Both the position numbers and the translations under genes were made by a program. Positions 36,408 through 46,030 of a stretch of DNA of 64,000 nt are shown here, in pieces. Numbering within the stretch: position 1 is the first letter of the stretch; each line of letters starts with the position of its first letter. This DNA is from Fodinibius salipaludis (GTDB lineage Bacteria > Bacteroidota > Rhodothermia > Balneolales > Balneolaceae): the NCBI RefSeq assembly GCF_002287075.1, contig NZ_NSKE01000011.1, forward strand, positions 1 through 64,000, in the 5' to 3' direction. The notes beneath the pieces are model-generated. The model did not search any database. It worked only from the letters and a program-made list of their open reading frames with translations, and was not told where the DNA came from.

Positions 36408-37239
36408 ATCGTTGTGTTATTGGAGCTAATCTCAGTTGATAATTTTTGGCAGCTTCAGCTACTTGCCGGTGCCAATTGATTTCATTGTTTCCTGCATAAA
36501 TGATACTCCTGCTGGAGTTGATAAGAGGAGTACCTGAGTGTTGTTCTAATGATTTGCTGAGTGCTTTAATCGAGCCGCCCTGTTTGCCAACCCCCGGAAT
36601 AAGCAGCGGTGATGTGGGGAATTTGTTGATGACAGGTTCTAATTTGTTTGCTTTTGTTGCCCCCATAACCATCCCAATGGATGTTTTATTATCCTTCTGC
36701 TTGCGGTTTAGTTCTTTAGCGATAAATCCGGAGATAGTTTGTCCCCCCGCCAATTTTTTTAGCAGGATATCTTTGGCTCCGGGATTTGAGGTAAGCGTAA
36801 GTACATAAATTCCTTTGGAAACATCATCTAAAAAAGGTTCCAGCGTTTCAAAGCCCATTAAAGGATTCAGTGTAACCGCGTCGACCTCAAACTTTTTAAA
36901 AAATGCTTTTGCATAATGCTCGGCCGTAGAACTGATATCGCCCCGCTTTGCATCAGCGATTATAATTTTGTCGTCCGGGATATAATTTAATATAGCTTCA
37001 AACGTGTCCCAGCCACTGGCACCCAAGGCCTCAAAAAAGCCGAGGTTTGGTTTATAGGCAGCACAGTGCTCTTCGGTTACATCAATTACTTTTTTGAGAA
37101 ACTGTTCTACTTTTTGGGAATCGGATTGCTCCGAGGAGGTAATCGGATTTGGCATCAAATCCAGGTTGGGATCGAGTCCCACACAAAGGGTAGAATCGGC
37201 CGTCTGTACGGCCGCCTTGAGTTTTTCGTTGAAAGTCAT
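36400..37239 (-). CDS. pyrF: Orotidine 5'-phosphate decarboxylase, type 2
   Basis: Last step of UMP synthesis. The LCVGLDPNLDLMP opening and IIADAKRGDISSTAEHYAKA (catalytic DxKxxD) identify the longer, group 2 form; LTSNPGAKD and PGVGKQGGS complete the phosphate site. Reading upstream in frame reaches 37302, directly against the terminator of the preceding gene, and those 21 codons have no family match; the ATG at 37239 (MTFNEKLKAAV, 279 residues) is chosen. Confidence 0.93.
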   Translation of the reverse strand: MTFNEKLKAAVQTADSTLCVGLDPNLDLMPNPITSSEQSDSQKVEQFLKKVIDVTEEHCAAYKPNLGFFEALGASGWDTFEAILNYIPDDKIIIADAKRGDISSTAEHYAKAFFKKFEVDAVTLNPLMGFETLEPFLDDVSKGIYVLTLTSNPGAKDILLKKLAGGQTISGFIAKELNRKQKDNKTSIGMVMGATKANKLEPVINKFPTSPLLIPGVGKQGGSIKALSKSLEQHSGTPLINSSRSIIYAGNNEINWHRQVAEAAKNYQLRLAPITQRYV

Positions 37240-37302
37240 ACTGTCAATCAATTTAAGTTCAGCGGAAGATACAAAGGGCAGGGAGGAATCGAAATCCAAC
37301 AA

Positions 37303-37334
37303 ATAAAAAAAAGCGGAGGGAAAACCCTCCGCTT
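37303..37334 (-). terminator. Terminator of the FadL-GDSL operon
   Basis: AAGCGGAGGG (37311-37320) and CCCTCCGCTT (37325-37334) pair perfectly over 10 bases around AAAA; on the minus strand a run of eight T follows. It closes the operon upstream and separates it from pyrF. Confidence 0.9.
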
Positions 37335-37360
37335 TGAATTAGTACGCATATTATTGCCTA

Positions 37361-38896
37361 TTAGTTGGCAACCGGAATGCCTTCCGGAATTTTAGACACG
37401 TTTATTTTATCGATATTGCCGTTCGTGGCACTGTTAAGGGTTTCGATCAGTTCATTTGTTAATGCTGCATGAGCACGATTCGATGGATGGATACCATCCA
37501 GACTAAATAAGCTTCCGATGGTTGGTTGTAAGGTTACATTAGAGTTGGGATCGGTATATTGACCATCTTGAATGACCTGATCGAAAAAACTATTCACATC
37601 AAAGTTTACATCTCCCTGAGAGGCAATAACGCTATTAAAGATGCCAGTTACAGTATTCGTAATACTGATTTCATTTGCTCCCAGTACAAATTGATTTGGA
37701 AATGGATTTTTTGAACTCAGGCCAAATGGTTGGTCAAAATCAAAGCCATCATAATTTGCGGCAAATGTTTGAGCTTCTGCAGCTCCAAATGTTTGCTGGT
37801 ATTGCCCAATGGTCATTTGCCTCAAGGTATCCTCAATATCAGACTGGGAATAGTTGGCAACTTCTTCCTCTGTTGCTACACCAGCATTGACAATATATCC
37901 TCTCCAGTAATTGAGAATAGCAGTAACAGCTGCTTCATCGTATGATGGAGCCTGAGGATTGGCACTTACGCCTACATAAGGCAGATAGTCTCGTGCCGTC
38001 AATAAGACAAGTGCTTGAGAAGGATCATCAAGATTGGCTTTTTCAATCAAACTAGCTGGTTCTCGATTCTCTGACGCCCCAATTTGCTGATTTTCCTGGT
38101 AGAAGGTTTTCTGAACGACCAATCCAGGTACTTGTTGATTGCCTTCAATTTGAGCTTGGAACTGGGGGCCAACGGTTGTAGCGAATGGAATACTTGCTAC
38201 GGATGGTATATTTGCTGTTATTACCGTTGGATCAGATTCCAGATTTTGAATCTGGGTAATGGCAGAAACATACTGTGTTTGGAAATTAGATGGGTTGGTA
38301 AATTCGCGGAGCCCACCACTGGTTACGTAGGTTAGGATATCATTATTTCCCAGCCAGAATGAAACGACGGTCGGCTGTAATTCTTGAACGGCCGCATGAA
38401 TGTTTGGCAAGGGGTTTTGGGGATTTCCTTCATTTACAACCAGCGGATAAAACGGGTTGTCATCAGGCGCATTCAGATATGCATCAACCTTGATGCCTGG
38501 AACACCCAAATTATTATAAGGTTGCCCTATACCTGTATTAATAGGGTCACCTTGATTAGTATTGTATTGCGTAGTGCTACTTTCCAAGTTGGTTAGCTCA
38601 ATACGCCCGGGATCACCAATACCGGGATTACTGATGAGAGGTTGCTCAAAGTTTTCAATTTGAAGTTGACGGGCCAGCAAGTTTGGAAACGAGTACTTTT
38701 GAGCATCTTCATACAGCGCATTGCTTTGAAACCCGGCAGTAAGGCTATTGCCCACCGCTACGTACGAAGAAAAATCAGCATCGCCGGTATCTACCGGTTC
38801 AACATCCAGATCCTGATAATCTTCACAGCCTGTTACAAGAGCCAGCACTAACGCCAGCGAAAGTATTCCTTTAATATATCTTTTAAAATAACTCAT
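37361..38896 (-). CDS. GDSL/SGNH-family lipoprotein hydrolase, paralog 1
   Basis: 511 residues. A signal peptide with lipobox LVTGC makes it a lipoprotein (mature Cys24). Block I, YVAVGNSLTAGF (nucleophile Ser), block III FWLGNNDIL and block V SLDGIHPSNRAHA (Asp and His) are the SGNH catalytic set; between blocks III and V lies a long insertion (about 230-430). It follows a FadL-like outer-membrane protein by 20 bases. Paralog 2 has the same architecture and sits behind a TonB receptor. It is probably an outer-membrane or surface lipase/esterase; the substrate is unknown. Confidence 0.88.
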   Translation of the reverse strand: MSYFKRYIKGILSLALVLALVTGCEDYQDLDVEPVDTGDADFSSYVAVGNSLTAGFQSNALYEDAQKYSFPNLLARQLQIENFEQPLISNPGIGDPGRIELTNLESSTTQYNTNQGDPINTGIGQPYNNLGVPGIKVDAYLNAPDDNPFYPLVVNEGNPQNPLPNIHAAVQELQPTVVSFWLGNNDILTYVTSGGLREFTNPSNFQTQYVSAITQIQNLESDPTVITANIPSVASIPFATTVGPQFQAQIEGNQQVPGLVVQKTFYQENQQIGASENREPASLIEKANLDDPSQALVLLTARDYLPYVGVSANPQAPSYDEAAVTAILNYWRGYIVNAGVATEEEVANYSQSDIEDTLRQMTIGQYQQTFGAAEAQTFAANYDGFDFDQPFGLSSKNPFPNQFVLGANEISITNTVTGIFNSVIASQGDVNFDVNSFFDQVIQDGQYTDPNSNVTLQPTIGSLFSLDGIHPSNRAHAALTNELIETLNSATNGNIDKINVSKIPEGIPVAN

Positions 38897-38916
38897 AGCG
38901 TAATATCCTTAATCAT

Positions 38917-40179
38917 TTATAAATTCAGTGTAAAGCCGAGACCGGGAAGGTTGGCGTAGGTGGTATAGACACCGTCAATGCCGCCCTCATGTGTGTTGGT
39001 CACTTTTCGCTGCTTGGCCCGGATAAAGATATATGAGGCATCAACAGCCAGGTAATCGGTAACTTGATAGCTTAATCCGCCTGAAAACAACCATCGGTCA
39101 GAATCGGGCAGTGTTGGATCTACATAACGATCGCGGATGGGGTTTTCATCATACGCAATACCGCCACGAACGGTTAAGCCCTCAACAGGAAGTTCGGTGT
39201 ATTCAGCCCCAAAACGAAGCTGCCATGCATCCTTATAATTTCGTTCATTTACAATAGTGCTGCCTCCGAGTGCCGGTATCGGTTGATCAAACTCAATAGC
39301 AAGTTCGTCGTAACTTGACCAACCCCACCAGACATAGTCGAGTTCGGTGCGTAGCCCTTTAACAGGCTCCACATTTACTGCCAGTACATAGCTTGACGGT
39401 AACGTAATTTCTGCACCGCCTTGAGCCGAGGAGGGGAAACCAACGCTTAGGTTGTCAAAAGTAGCATCACCTTCAAATTCTGTAGTAACTTTACTCCGAT
39501 AGGTGAACCCAAAGGTAACTTTATCGGTAGGTTCGTATTGAAGACCAGCATTAAATCCAAAGGCAGGTTCTTTGAGATCGCCGTCGAGGGCAAAGGTGCC
39601 TTCGGGAGAGAAATTTGTTACTGCGCGGCTCAGTTTAACCTTGCCGTGTGCTGCAATACGCAGGCCAGCGCCCACTCGGATATTACCGATGCCCGTATCA
39701 GAAAACTCATAACCAACCGAGGGGGTGACAAATATGGTCTCGATACTGGTTTCAATGGAGGAACCTCTGCCAACCCAATCGTCTGGCCACTTTGTACCCA
39801 GACCAAAGGGAGCATTTACCCCTATACCCGCTGTTAGGTTATCGGTTATTTGATATGAACCGTAGAAGTTCGGTACCAGGAATTCCTGCTTCTCCATTAC
39901 GGTTTTCTGACCGGTGGGAGCCAACGGGGATAGGTTTCGGAAAGTAGAGCGGGGAGCAATAACGGTAGCTCCGCCAGTCACATTGATTCCTTCCAATCCA
40001 CCTAAGCCGGCGGGATTGTAAAAAATAGTTGATGCGTCATCAGCATAGGCCGAAAAAGCGCCGAGCACTCCATTGGCTCGTACACTGGCCTCATAGATCG
40101 AAAATCCGCTGGCAAAAGCGGATCCTGAACACAATAAAACAAGACATATAGTAGCAAATAATCTACGCATAGATTCCAA
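38917..40179 (-). CDS. OmpP1/FadL/TodX-type outer-membrane transport protein
   Basis: 420 residues. A signal peptide ending SAFA is followed by the FadL N-terminal hatch SGFSIYEASVRANG and the NPA-type motif ASTIFYNPAGLGG, then a beta-barrel of alternating strands ending LPGLGFTLNL with a terminal aromatic/hydrophobic pattern. FadL proteins let long-chain fatty acids or other hydrophobic molecules through the outer membrane. Its downstream partner is a GDSL lipoprotein hydrolase, so a lipid-degrading uptake unit is plausible. An alternative start is the Met at codon 4. Confidence 0.92.
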   Translation of the reverse strand: MESMRRLFATICLVLLCSGSAFASGFSIYEASVRANGVLGAFSAYADDASTIFYNPAGLGGLEGINVTGGATVIAPRSTFRNLSPLAPTGQKTVMEKQEFLVPNFYGSYQITDNLTAGIGVNAPFGLGTKWPDDWVGRGSSIETSIETIFVTPSVGYEFSDTGIGNIRVGAGLRIAAHGKVKLSRAVTNFSPEGTFALDGDLKEPAFGFNAGLQYEPTDKVTFGFTYRSKVTTEFEGDATFDNLSVGFPSSAQGGAEITLPSSYVLAVNVEPVKGLRTELDYVWWGWSSYDELAIEFDQPIPALGGSTIVNERNYKDAWQLRFGAEYTELPVEGLTVRGGIAYDENPIRDRYVDPTLPDSDRWLFSGGLSYQVTDYLAVDASYIFIRAKQRKVTNTHEGGIDGVYTTYANLPGLGFTLNL

Positions 40180-40398
40180 ATTTTTAATTGAGGTTAAACA
40201 ATAAGTGCAAAGGTGAATTTTAGTTTATAGGATAATGCAATATAGGTGATAAAACCTTAAAAGTATGAAGGATAATGTTAACACTGTTAACTATAAATAA
40301 TCAAAAGATGGGGAAATATAAAAGTATCAGTTTGCAATAAGCATACTTTTTTACTTCATTCGGGCATAAAATAATGTAAACAGCAATAAAATAGCTTT

Positions 40399-41142
40399 AT
40401 GGATTGGTTTGAAGAGTGGTTTGACAGTCCACTTTACGAAAAACTGTACGCCGATCGAGATGAAAAAGAAGCAGAAAGGCTAATTAAATTTTTAGAGCAA
40501 ACGCTTCTATTAGAGGAGTATCATTCTATCCTTGACCTCGGATGTGGCCGGGGGCGGCATTCCCATAATTTAGCAAAACGAGGTTATGAGGTGACAGGTA
40601 TAGATTTGTCACCAGAGGCGATTAAAACGGCTAAAGAAAAGGCTGATGAGCAGGGATTGCAGAACGTACAGTTTGAAGTACGTGATATGCGAGAACCGCT
40701 GCCCCAAAAATTTGATGCTATTGTAAACCTGTTTACCACTTTCGGTTATTTTAAAACTGATAAGGAAAACGCATCGGTATTTGAAAGCGTCGTGAAAATG
40801 CTCAGGGATGAAGGGCTTTTTGTGCTCGATTATTTAAATGCTGAAAAGGTAAAAGAAAACTTTGTGCCTGAAGAGGAGGGAGAGTTTCAAGGAATTCGAT
40901 ATGAAATTAAACGCTATATCAAAAATGGAGCTATCCACAAAGATATTGCTTTTGCGGGCGATAAACTCGATAAACCGCGTGTATATTGGGAACGCGTAAA
41001 GTTGTATGGACTGGATTGGTTTGAAAAGGAGATGGATAAAAGAAACCTGGAGATTATTGATGTAAATGGGGATTACCAGGGAGGAGACTTTGATCCACAG
41101 ACGAGTCCACGATTACTAATTATAAGTAGGTTATCAAAGTAA
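40399..41142 (+). CDS. SAM-dependent methyltransferase, class I
   Basis: 247 residues. Motif I LDLGCGRGRHSHNLAKRGY, then VTGIDLSPEAIKTAKEKA and the motif IV region DAIVNLFTTFGYF. The N-terminus WFEEWFDSPLYEKLY is typical of a group of small-molecule methyltransferases of unknown substrate. It is a single gene between two leftward operons and ends at a strong hairpin. Confidence 0.87.
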   Translation: MDWFEEWFDSPLYEKLYADRDEKEAERLIKFLEQTLLLEEYHSILDLGCGRGRHSHNLAKRGYEVTGIDLSPEAIKTAKEKADEQGLQNVQFEVRDMREPLPQKFDAIVNLFTTFGYFKTDKENASVFESVVKMLRDEGLFVLDYLNAEKVKENFVPEEEGEFQGIRYEIKRYIKNGAIHKDIAFAGDKLDKPRVYWERVKLYGLDWFEKEMDKRNLEIIDVNGDYQGGDFDPQTSPRLLIISRLSK

Positions 41143-41150
41143 TGAAATTT

Positions 41151-41184
41151 AAAGAGGTTATCCCGATAAGGAGATAACCTCTTT
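41151..41184. terminator. Two-way terminator between methyltransferase and GDSL paralog 2
   Basis: AAAGAGGTTATC (41151-41162) and GATAACCTCTTT (41173-41184) pair perfectly over 12 bases with a 10-base loop. It lies 8 bases after the methyltransferase stop and 32 bases from the end of the opposing gene. The T-tracts are short. Confidence 0.75.
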
Positions 41185-41215
41185 GGAAAAGTAGGATTTT
41201 TAGAAGGTATTTGGG

Positions 41216-42838
41216 TTACAATCCAAAGTTAACATTCTTGGCTACCGTTTTTTGCTGCTGTTGACTTACGCAGTTCCCCGCACATACTTGAACGCTGGGT
41301 AGGTTGAGAACATCCACTTCTGGAATATTGGCTCCAAATGCATCCTCAATAACGCGGATGAATTCATTTGCCAGTATGGCATTTCCTCTCGGATTGGGAT
41401 GGATGCCATCCGTGGAAAATACGCCATTGGGACTAAAATCCGGTTGTAGCAGCTGACCGTCAATTCTGATACCCAAGTCCTCTTCATTAAACTGACCGCT
41501 TTCATATCCAAAAAGATCGGTAAAGGCACTGCCGGAAGCTTGCGTATCATAAAGGGCCAGCCGATCGCTACTGTTAACGGCAGTTTGAATAATTTCGTTA
41601 AACTGTGCAATTCTAATCAGGATTTCAGTGATTTCGCTTGGAATCAGTGAATATTGATCGGTCAATGGGATAACTATACCTAATACAGATTGTTGGTTAT
41701 TGGGATCAGCCAATGTGCCAATAACAGATCCGGCGGTAAATGTTAAAAGGTCACTATCAGTAGCCGGTCGAGCAATACAGTATGGATCAATATTCGGATT
41801 GTAGTTGCATAAGTCCGTTAATGTTTCGTCGTTAATTAACACAGGATTGTCACCATCTGCATAGCTAACTTTTCGCTTTTCAGCTTCTGATTCGGTAATT
41901 ACATCCTGACTTGCAAATTGATCCAGTGCCTGATTGTATTGAGAAAAGTTTTCATTCAGACTATTAACAGTTGCCTGATCTTCAGGATCGGAGGTATCAA
42001 AAGAAATTACATTCCAATTTACCGCTTGGAAATAGGGCACGGCCAGCAGATTCGGAATATTGACTACCACACCATTCGCACTGGTATTTATCATCAGCTG
42101 ATTGATAACATTGTTGTATTGGCTATTAAAATCACTGCGGGAGGTCAATAAACCCGGATTTGAAGCGCCCGAAATAGCATAGCCCAAAACATCATTATTT
42201 CCAATCCACAGGGTAAAAAAGGAGGGTTGCGTAGCAATAGCATCACCTAATATCCTGGAAGATCCAGGGGCTGATGCAAATCGCTGATAGAAAGGATTAA
42301 ATGCAGGATCGGACTGTGGTCCGCCGGTAGCAGGTGTTAATAATTGTCCGACCAGAATACCCGGTACGCCAAAGTTATTAAGTTCGGCTGTGTTTCCATT
42401 ATAGGGGGTAATTTCTTCACCGCCCAATGTGGGCGACGGACCGGGAATGCTGGTGTCCAGTTTGTAGCGACCTAAAATGGGTCCACCTTCGGGCTGATTA
42501 ACAGAAGTGTTAAAACCTAACTCAGAATTTATATCCGGCTGATTGAAGTTCTCAGAAGCACCCGCATATTGCATCTGACCGTGAATGAGGGCTGCCAGTG
42601 AGTATTGCTGTCCCATGTTGTAAAGCGCCCCATCCATAAATCCTGCGGTCAGAGAATTGCCAATTGCCACATAATTGCTGAAATCGGCACTTCCGGAGCT
42701 ACCTTCAGGTGTTGACTCCTCGGGCACAGGATTTTCATCTACTTGGTCGGAGACGAGGGAGTCATAACTGTCTTCACACGAAAATAGAAAGATGACTGCA
42801 AATAATAGTACAAATGTTGTTTTTGAGAATAATTTCAT
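41216..42838 (-). CDS. GDSL/SGNH-family lipoprotein hydrolase, paralog 2
   Basis: 540 residues. Lipobox LFSC (mature Cys21), then an acidic/Pro-rich tether and YVAIGNSLTAGFMDGALY (block I), LWIGNNDVLGY (block III) and STDGIHPNPRGNAILANEF (block V). The same long insertion as in paralog 1 separates blocks III and V, and the N-terminal parts align closely (DFSxYVAxGNSLTAGF). It starts 12 bases after the TonB receptor stop. Located at the outer membrane, it may process what the receptor imports. Confidence 0.88.
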   Translation of the reverse strand: MKLFSKTTFVLLFAVIFLFSCEDSYDSLVSDQVDENPVPEESTPEGSSGSADFSNYVAIGNSLTAGFMDGALYNMGQQYSLAALIHGQMQYAGASENFNQPDINSELGFNTSVNQPEGGPILGRYKLDTSIPGPSPTLGGEEITPYNGNTAELNNFGVPGILVGQLLTPATGGPQSDPAFNPFYQRFASAPGSSRILGDAIATQPSFFTLWIGNNDVLGYAISGASNPGLLTSRSDFNSQYNNVINQLMINTSANGVVVNIPNLLAVPYFQAVNWNVISFDTSDPEDQATVNSLNENFSQYNQALDQFASQDVITESEAEKRKVSYADGDNPVLINDETLTDLCNYNPNIDPYCIARPATDSDLLTFTAGSVIGTLADPNNQQSVLGIVIPLTDQYSLIPSEITEILIRIAQFNEIIQTAVNSSDRLALYDTQASGSAFTDLFGYESGQFNEEDLGIRIDGQLLQPDFSPNGVFSTDGIHPNPRGNAILANEFIRVIEDAFGANIPEVDVLNLPSVQVCAGNCVSQQQQKTVAKNVNFGL

Positions 42839-42850
42839 GGTGTTGGTAGT

Positions 42851-45724
42851 TTAATTCATGAATTGGTCGAAGGTGAAGGAAATCATATAAATAGCTCCAA
42901 GCTGGGGATTCCCAAACGAGGTGGTGTGATGACTGTTTAGAATGTTACTTCCACTCAGCTTAATAGAGGTATTGAGGTCGGGCAGTCGGTAACTTACTTG
43001 TGCATCAAGCGACCCGTAAGCATCAATGACGCCTTTCCCGAATGAAGACTCCCACAAGAAAGCATCCTGCCAGCGGTATACAACATTAAAACCAATAGCC
43101 GGAGTTACTTTTCGGTTCTCAAATTTAAGGTTATAGCGCCATTCAGGGGTATTGTATTCAGCACGGAAGCCCTGATCAATGAGATCTTGCTGAGAGATAA
43201 GTTCATTCCATGCTACATTACCTCCGATGGTGTATCCTCTCCCGATCACATATTTTGCATCAAAAGCGAAACCCTGGGCTTCTACTTTACCATCGGCATT
43301 AACGTCTACGCCATATGTCTGGAGCCGACCGCCGGGGACATTATCATTGATGATAGCATCCTTGCCGGACTCAGAGGTTGGATCAAAACCTGACACGGGA
43401 GAATAGCCGTCGCGGGTGTTGGTGTCGGTAAGATCAACCGCCTGAGTAAAGAGAATCTCAGCGATAAAATCTTCATAAGCGCTATAATAGTAATAGGCAT
43501 CCACCGTAAGACGTTCTCCGATGAGTGCCTTGTACCCAATTTCGTAAGAATTAACTTTTTCGGTTTCGAACTCATCAAACTCAACCGGCGTTAAAAGATC
43601 ACGCGCTGCCTGCATATTGCCTTCAGCGGCCTCGGCGCGTGCAGCCTGCAGATTTTCAACTCGGTACACGGGATTTGAGCTGAAGTTATACCGTTCCTTC
43701 AATATAGGGTTGCTGCCAATCAGACGATTGCTGACGACATCCAGATCGATAAATTGTGTTTGAGTATTGGGAATACGGAACCCTTGCTGGTATGAAGCCC
43801 GAATATTGTGATTTTCAGCAACAGTATATACTGCTGAGAAGCGGGGACTAAACTGCCCGTCAAAGTATTCGTTTTTATCGTATCGCAGCGAAGCCTGTAG
43901 ATCTAAGTCTTCATTAAACAGAGATTTTGAGGCCTGAAGATAGGTTCCGAATTCATCAATATTGAATTCTTCTCCGTTGTCTTTCAGAGCAAAGAGGGTT
44001 CCGCCCGATTTTAGGTCATAACGACGGACGTTACCGCCTACGATAAGTTCCACAAGGGATGGATCTATAATTTCAGAGAAGTTATACTTTGTTTCAGCGT
44101 GCCAGAGTCCCGTTTGGTCAGTGAATAGTGCTCCTCCTTCCGAAATTGGAGTACTTCGTAATCTGCTTGCAATGTTCTCGTAAGCCTGCGTACCGGGTTG
44201 GGGTTGCACCGCATTGCCCACCGCTCGTGCCTGAGCATGTGCTTCGTCGATGGTAGCTCCTTGTGTCCGGGCATTACCAAAAGCATTTACATATGCAGGG
44301 ACAAATGTCTCTGCATTAATAAGAGATGCCAGTGTATTAGCTGCATAGGTGTCACCGGCATCTTCTTGCGTAGTGTAGGCACGTAAAAAGAAATTGGGAT
44401 TATTTAACTCAACTTTTGCAGTCCAGATATTAAAATCATCGAGTACAAAGCGGTCATTAGCAGTATAAACAGAACTTCCGCTCCCCCAGTTAAATTGCCC
44501 CAGTAATTCATAATTGTCTGTTATACGGTAGTGCAGGGCAGTTCCCAGTTTTAGGCTTTCGGAGGTGTTATCCACCACTGAAGCTTCCGGATAGCCGGTA
44601 GGGGTAAAGTTTCCGGCCTCACCATCGGGAAATAAACTTCTGATAGCCTCAACTTGTTGATTGCCTCCGGCTATGGCCCGATCGGCAAGTTCGCCGAGAT
44701 TCAGTAACGGTTGTCCATATACGTTGACCCCGTTATATACGCGATTTCCGTTGCGCGACGTGGCCCCTCGTTCTACTACTCCATATGACCTCGGTCCCAT
44801 ATCGCGGGTATCTTGGGCAACGAAATCAGTTGCCCGCAGATAGGAAAAGTTAAACTTATAACCGAATTTGTCATTAATAGTATTTGCATATCGGAGTCCA
44901 TAGTCTTGGTAAAGTGCGGGATCATCTTCAACATTGGAATCGAAATGATTGGCACCAACTTTTGCCTGTACCGAAAGCCCGGGATATTTAAAGGGACTTT
45001 TACTCTGCATTAAAAGAATACCGTTTAGTGCATTGGGGCCATAGAGTGCTGAGGCAACGCCTGGGATTAGTTCAGCGCTTTCCAGGTCCAGTTCCGGAAT
45101 ACCTACAACGTTACCTACGGGGAAGTTCAAGCCCGGAGCCTGATTGTCAATTCCATCAATGAGCTGTACAAAGCGGGTGTTTCCATTTGCGTTAAAACCA
45201 CGTGTGTTAATTGAATGGAACGTGATGCTTTGTGTACTAAAGTCCACACCTTTTAGATTAGCCAGCGACTCATAAAAGCTTGGTGATGCTGCCTGTTGTA
45301 TACTTATGGCATCTATTTTTTCGATAGAGACCGGAGATTCCAAAATATTCTCTTCAACTCGTGAAGCAGAGACAACAACCTCGTCTCCTACAATAGCTGC
45401 TTCCGAGAGCTCTACCGTTAAATCAGTCACTGTATTTTCAGTGATTTCAACTTCTTGGGTTCTAAACCCAACCATAGTAAAAACAAGGGTTAGGGGAGGC
45501 GCTTGTTGCGTATTCAGAGAAAACTCACCATTTGTTCCGGTGGATGTCCCTATAACTTTACCTTTAACGCTTACATTTACCCCTCCGAGTGGTGAGCCGT
45601 CTTCAGCATCTACCACACTGCCCGATATCTGAGTTTGGGAGTAAGCATGGTTACTTATGAACAAGATGAAGGAAAAGACCATCACCAATATCACCGATAA
45701 CTTTTTGAATATTACTCTATTCAT
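42851..45724 (-). CDS. TonB-dependent outer-membrane receptor
   Basis: 957 residues. Signal peptide, then a carboxypeptidase-regulatory-like domain (ISGSVVDAEDGSPLGGVNVS, about 33-115), the plug (VVVSASRVEENILESPVSIE, then RGFNANGNTRFVQLIDGIDN, about 115-240) and a 22-strand barrel ending in MISFTFDQFMN. It imports an unknown ligand using the proton-motive force. It is unusual in that the gene is directly followed by a GDSL lipoprotein rather than a SusD. The 306 bases upstream hold an inverted repeat and no gene. Confidence 0.93.
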   Translation of the reverse strand: MNRVIFKKLSVILVMVFSFILFISNHAYSQTQISGSVVDAEDGSPLGGVNVSVKGKVIGTSTGTNGEFSLNTQQAPPLTLVFTMVGFRTQEVEITENTVTDLTVELSEAAIVGDEVVVSASRVEENILESPVSIEKIDAISIQQAASPSFYESLANLKGVDFSTQSITFHSINTRGFNANGNTRFVQLIDGIDNQAPGLNFPVGNVVGIPELDLESAELIPGVASALYGPNALNGILLMQSKSPFKYPGLSVQAKVGANHFDSNVEDDPALYQDYGLRYANTINDKFGYKFNFSYLRATDFVAQDTRDMGPRSYGVVERGATSRNGNRVYNGVNVYGQPLLNLGELADRAIAGGNQQVEAIRSLFPDGEAGNFTPTGYPEASVVDNTSESLKLGTALHYRITDNYELLGQFNWGSGSSVYTANDRFVLDDFNIWTAKVELNNPNFFLRAYTTQEDAGDTYAANTLASLINAETFVPAYVNAFGNARTQGATIDEAHAQARAVGNAVQPQPGTQAYENIASRLRSTPISEGGALFTDQTGLWHAETKYNFSEIIDPSLVELIVGGNVRRYDLKSGGTLFALKDNGEEFNIDEFGTYLQASKSLFNEDLDLQASLRYDKNEYFDGQFSPRFSAVYTVAENHNIRASYQQGFRIPNTQTQFIDLDVVSNRLIGSNPILKERYNFSSNPVYRVENLQAARAEAAEGNMQAARDLLTPVEFDEFETEKVNSYEIGYKALIGERLTVDAYYYYSAYEDFIAEILFTQAVDLTDTNTRDGYSPVSGFDPTSESGKDAIINDNVPGGRLQTYGVDVNADGKVEAQGFAFDAKYVIGRGYTIGGNVAWNELISQQDLIDQGFRAEYNTPEWRYNLKFENRKVTPAIGFNVVYRWQDAFLWESSFGKGVIDAYGSLDAQVSYRLPDLNTSIKLSGSNILNSHHTTSFGNPQLGAIYMISFTFDQFMN

Positions 45725-45921
45725 ATAGATATAATTTTAATGAAGATTTGAAATAAAAAGGAAAGGATATAGCGATATTAGCCGCATTGCGACTGGATGG
45801 CTATTGATAATTATACTAAATAAATTCCGATCCCTACTACATAGTTGTTCGATTAGTATAGATATTAAAAAAAAGAATACTAATCTCTCTTTATTTTAAA
45901 TATATGTATTGTATCCCTGTA

Positions 45922-45942
45922 ATACTTAAGAATATTAAGTAT
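45922..45942. promoter_or_regulatory. Inverted repeat upstream of the TonB receptor
   Basis: ATACTTAA and TTAAGTAT form a perfect 8-base inverted repeat around GAATA, about 200 bases before the receptor gene and 90 bases after the end of the next leftward gene. It may be an operator or a weak terminator. The remainder of 45725-46030 is A+T-rich without a readable gene. Confidence 0.35.
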
Positions 45943-46030
45943 CAAATAACGAAAAGCGGAGGTATTTTAAAAATTATAGGGAATAGCATAAGTGGATGGG
46001 CAAAAAATTAATATAAAATGGACTTATTTT

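Noticed and set aside
37240-37302. Longer pyrF start
   Set aside because: It abuts the upstream terminator and adds residues without family similarity.
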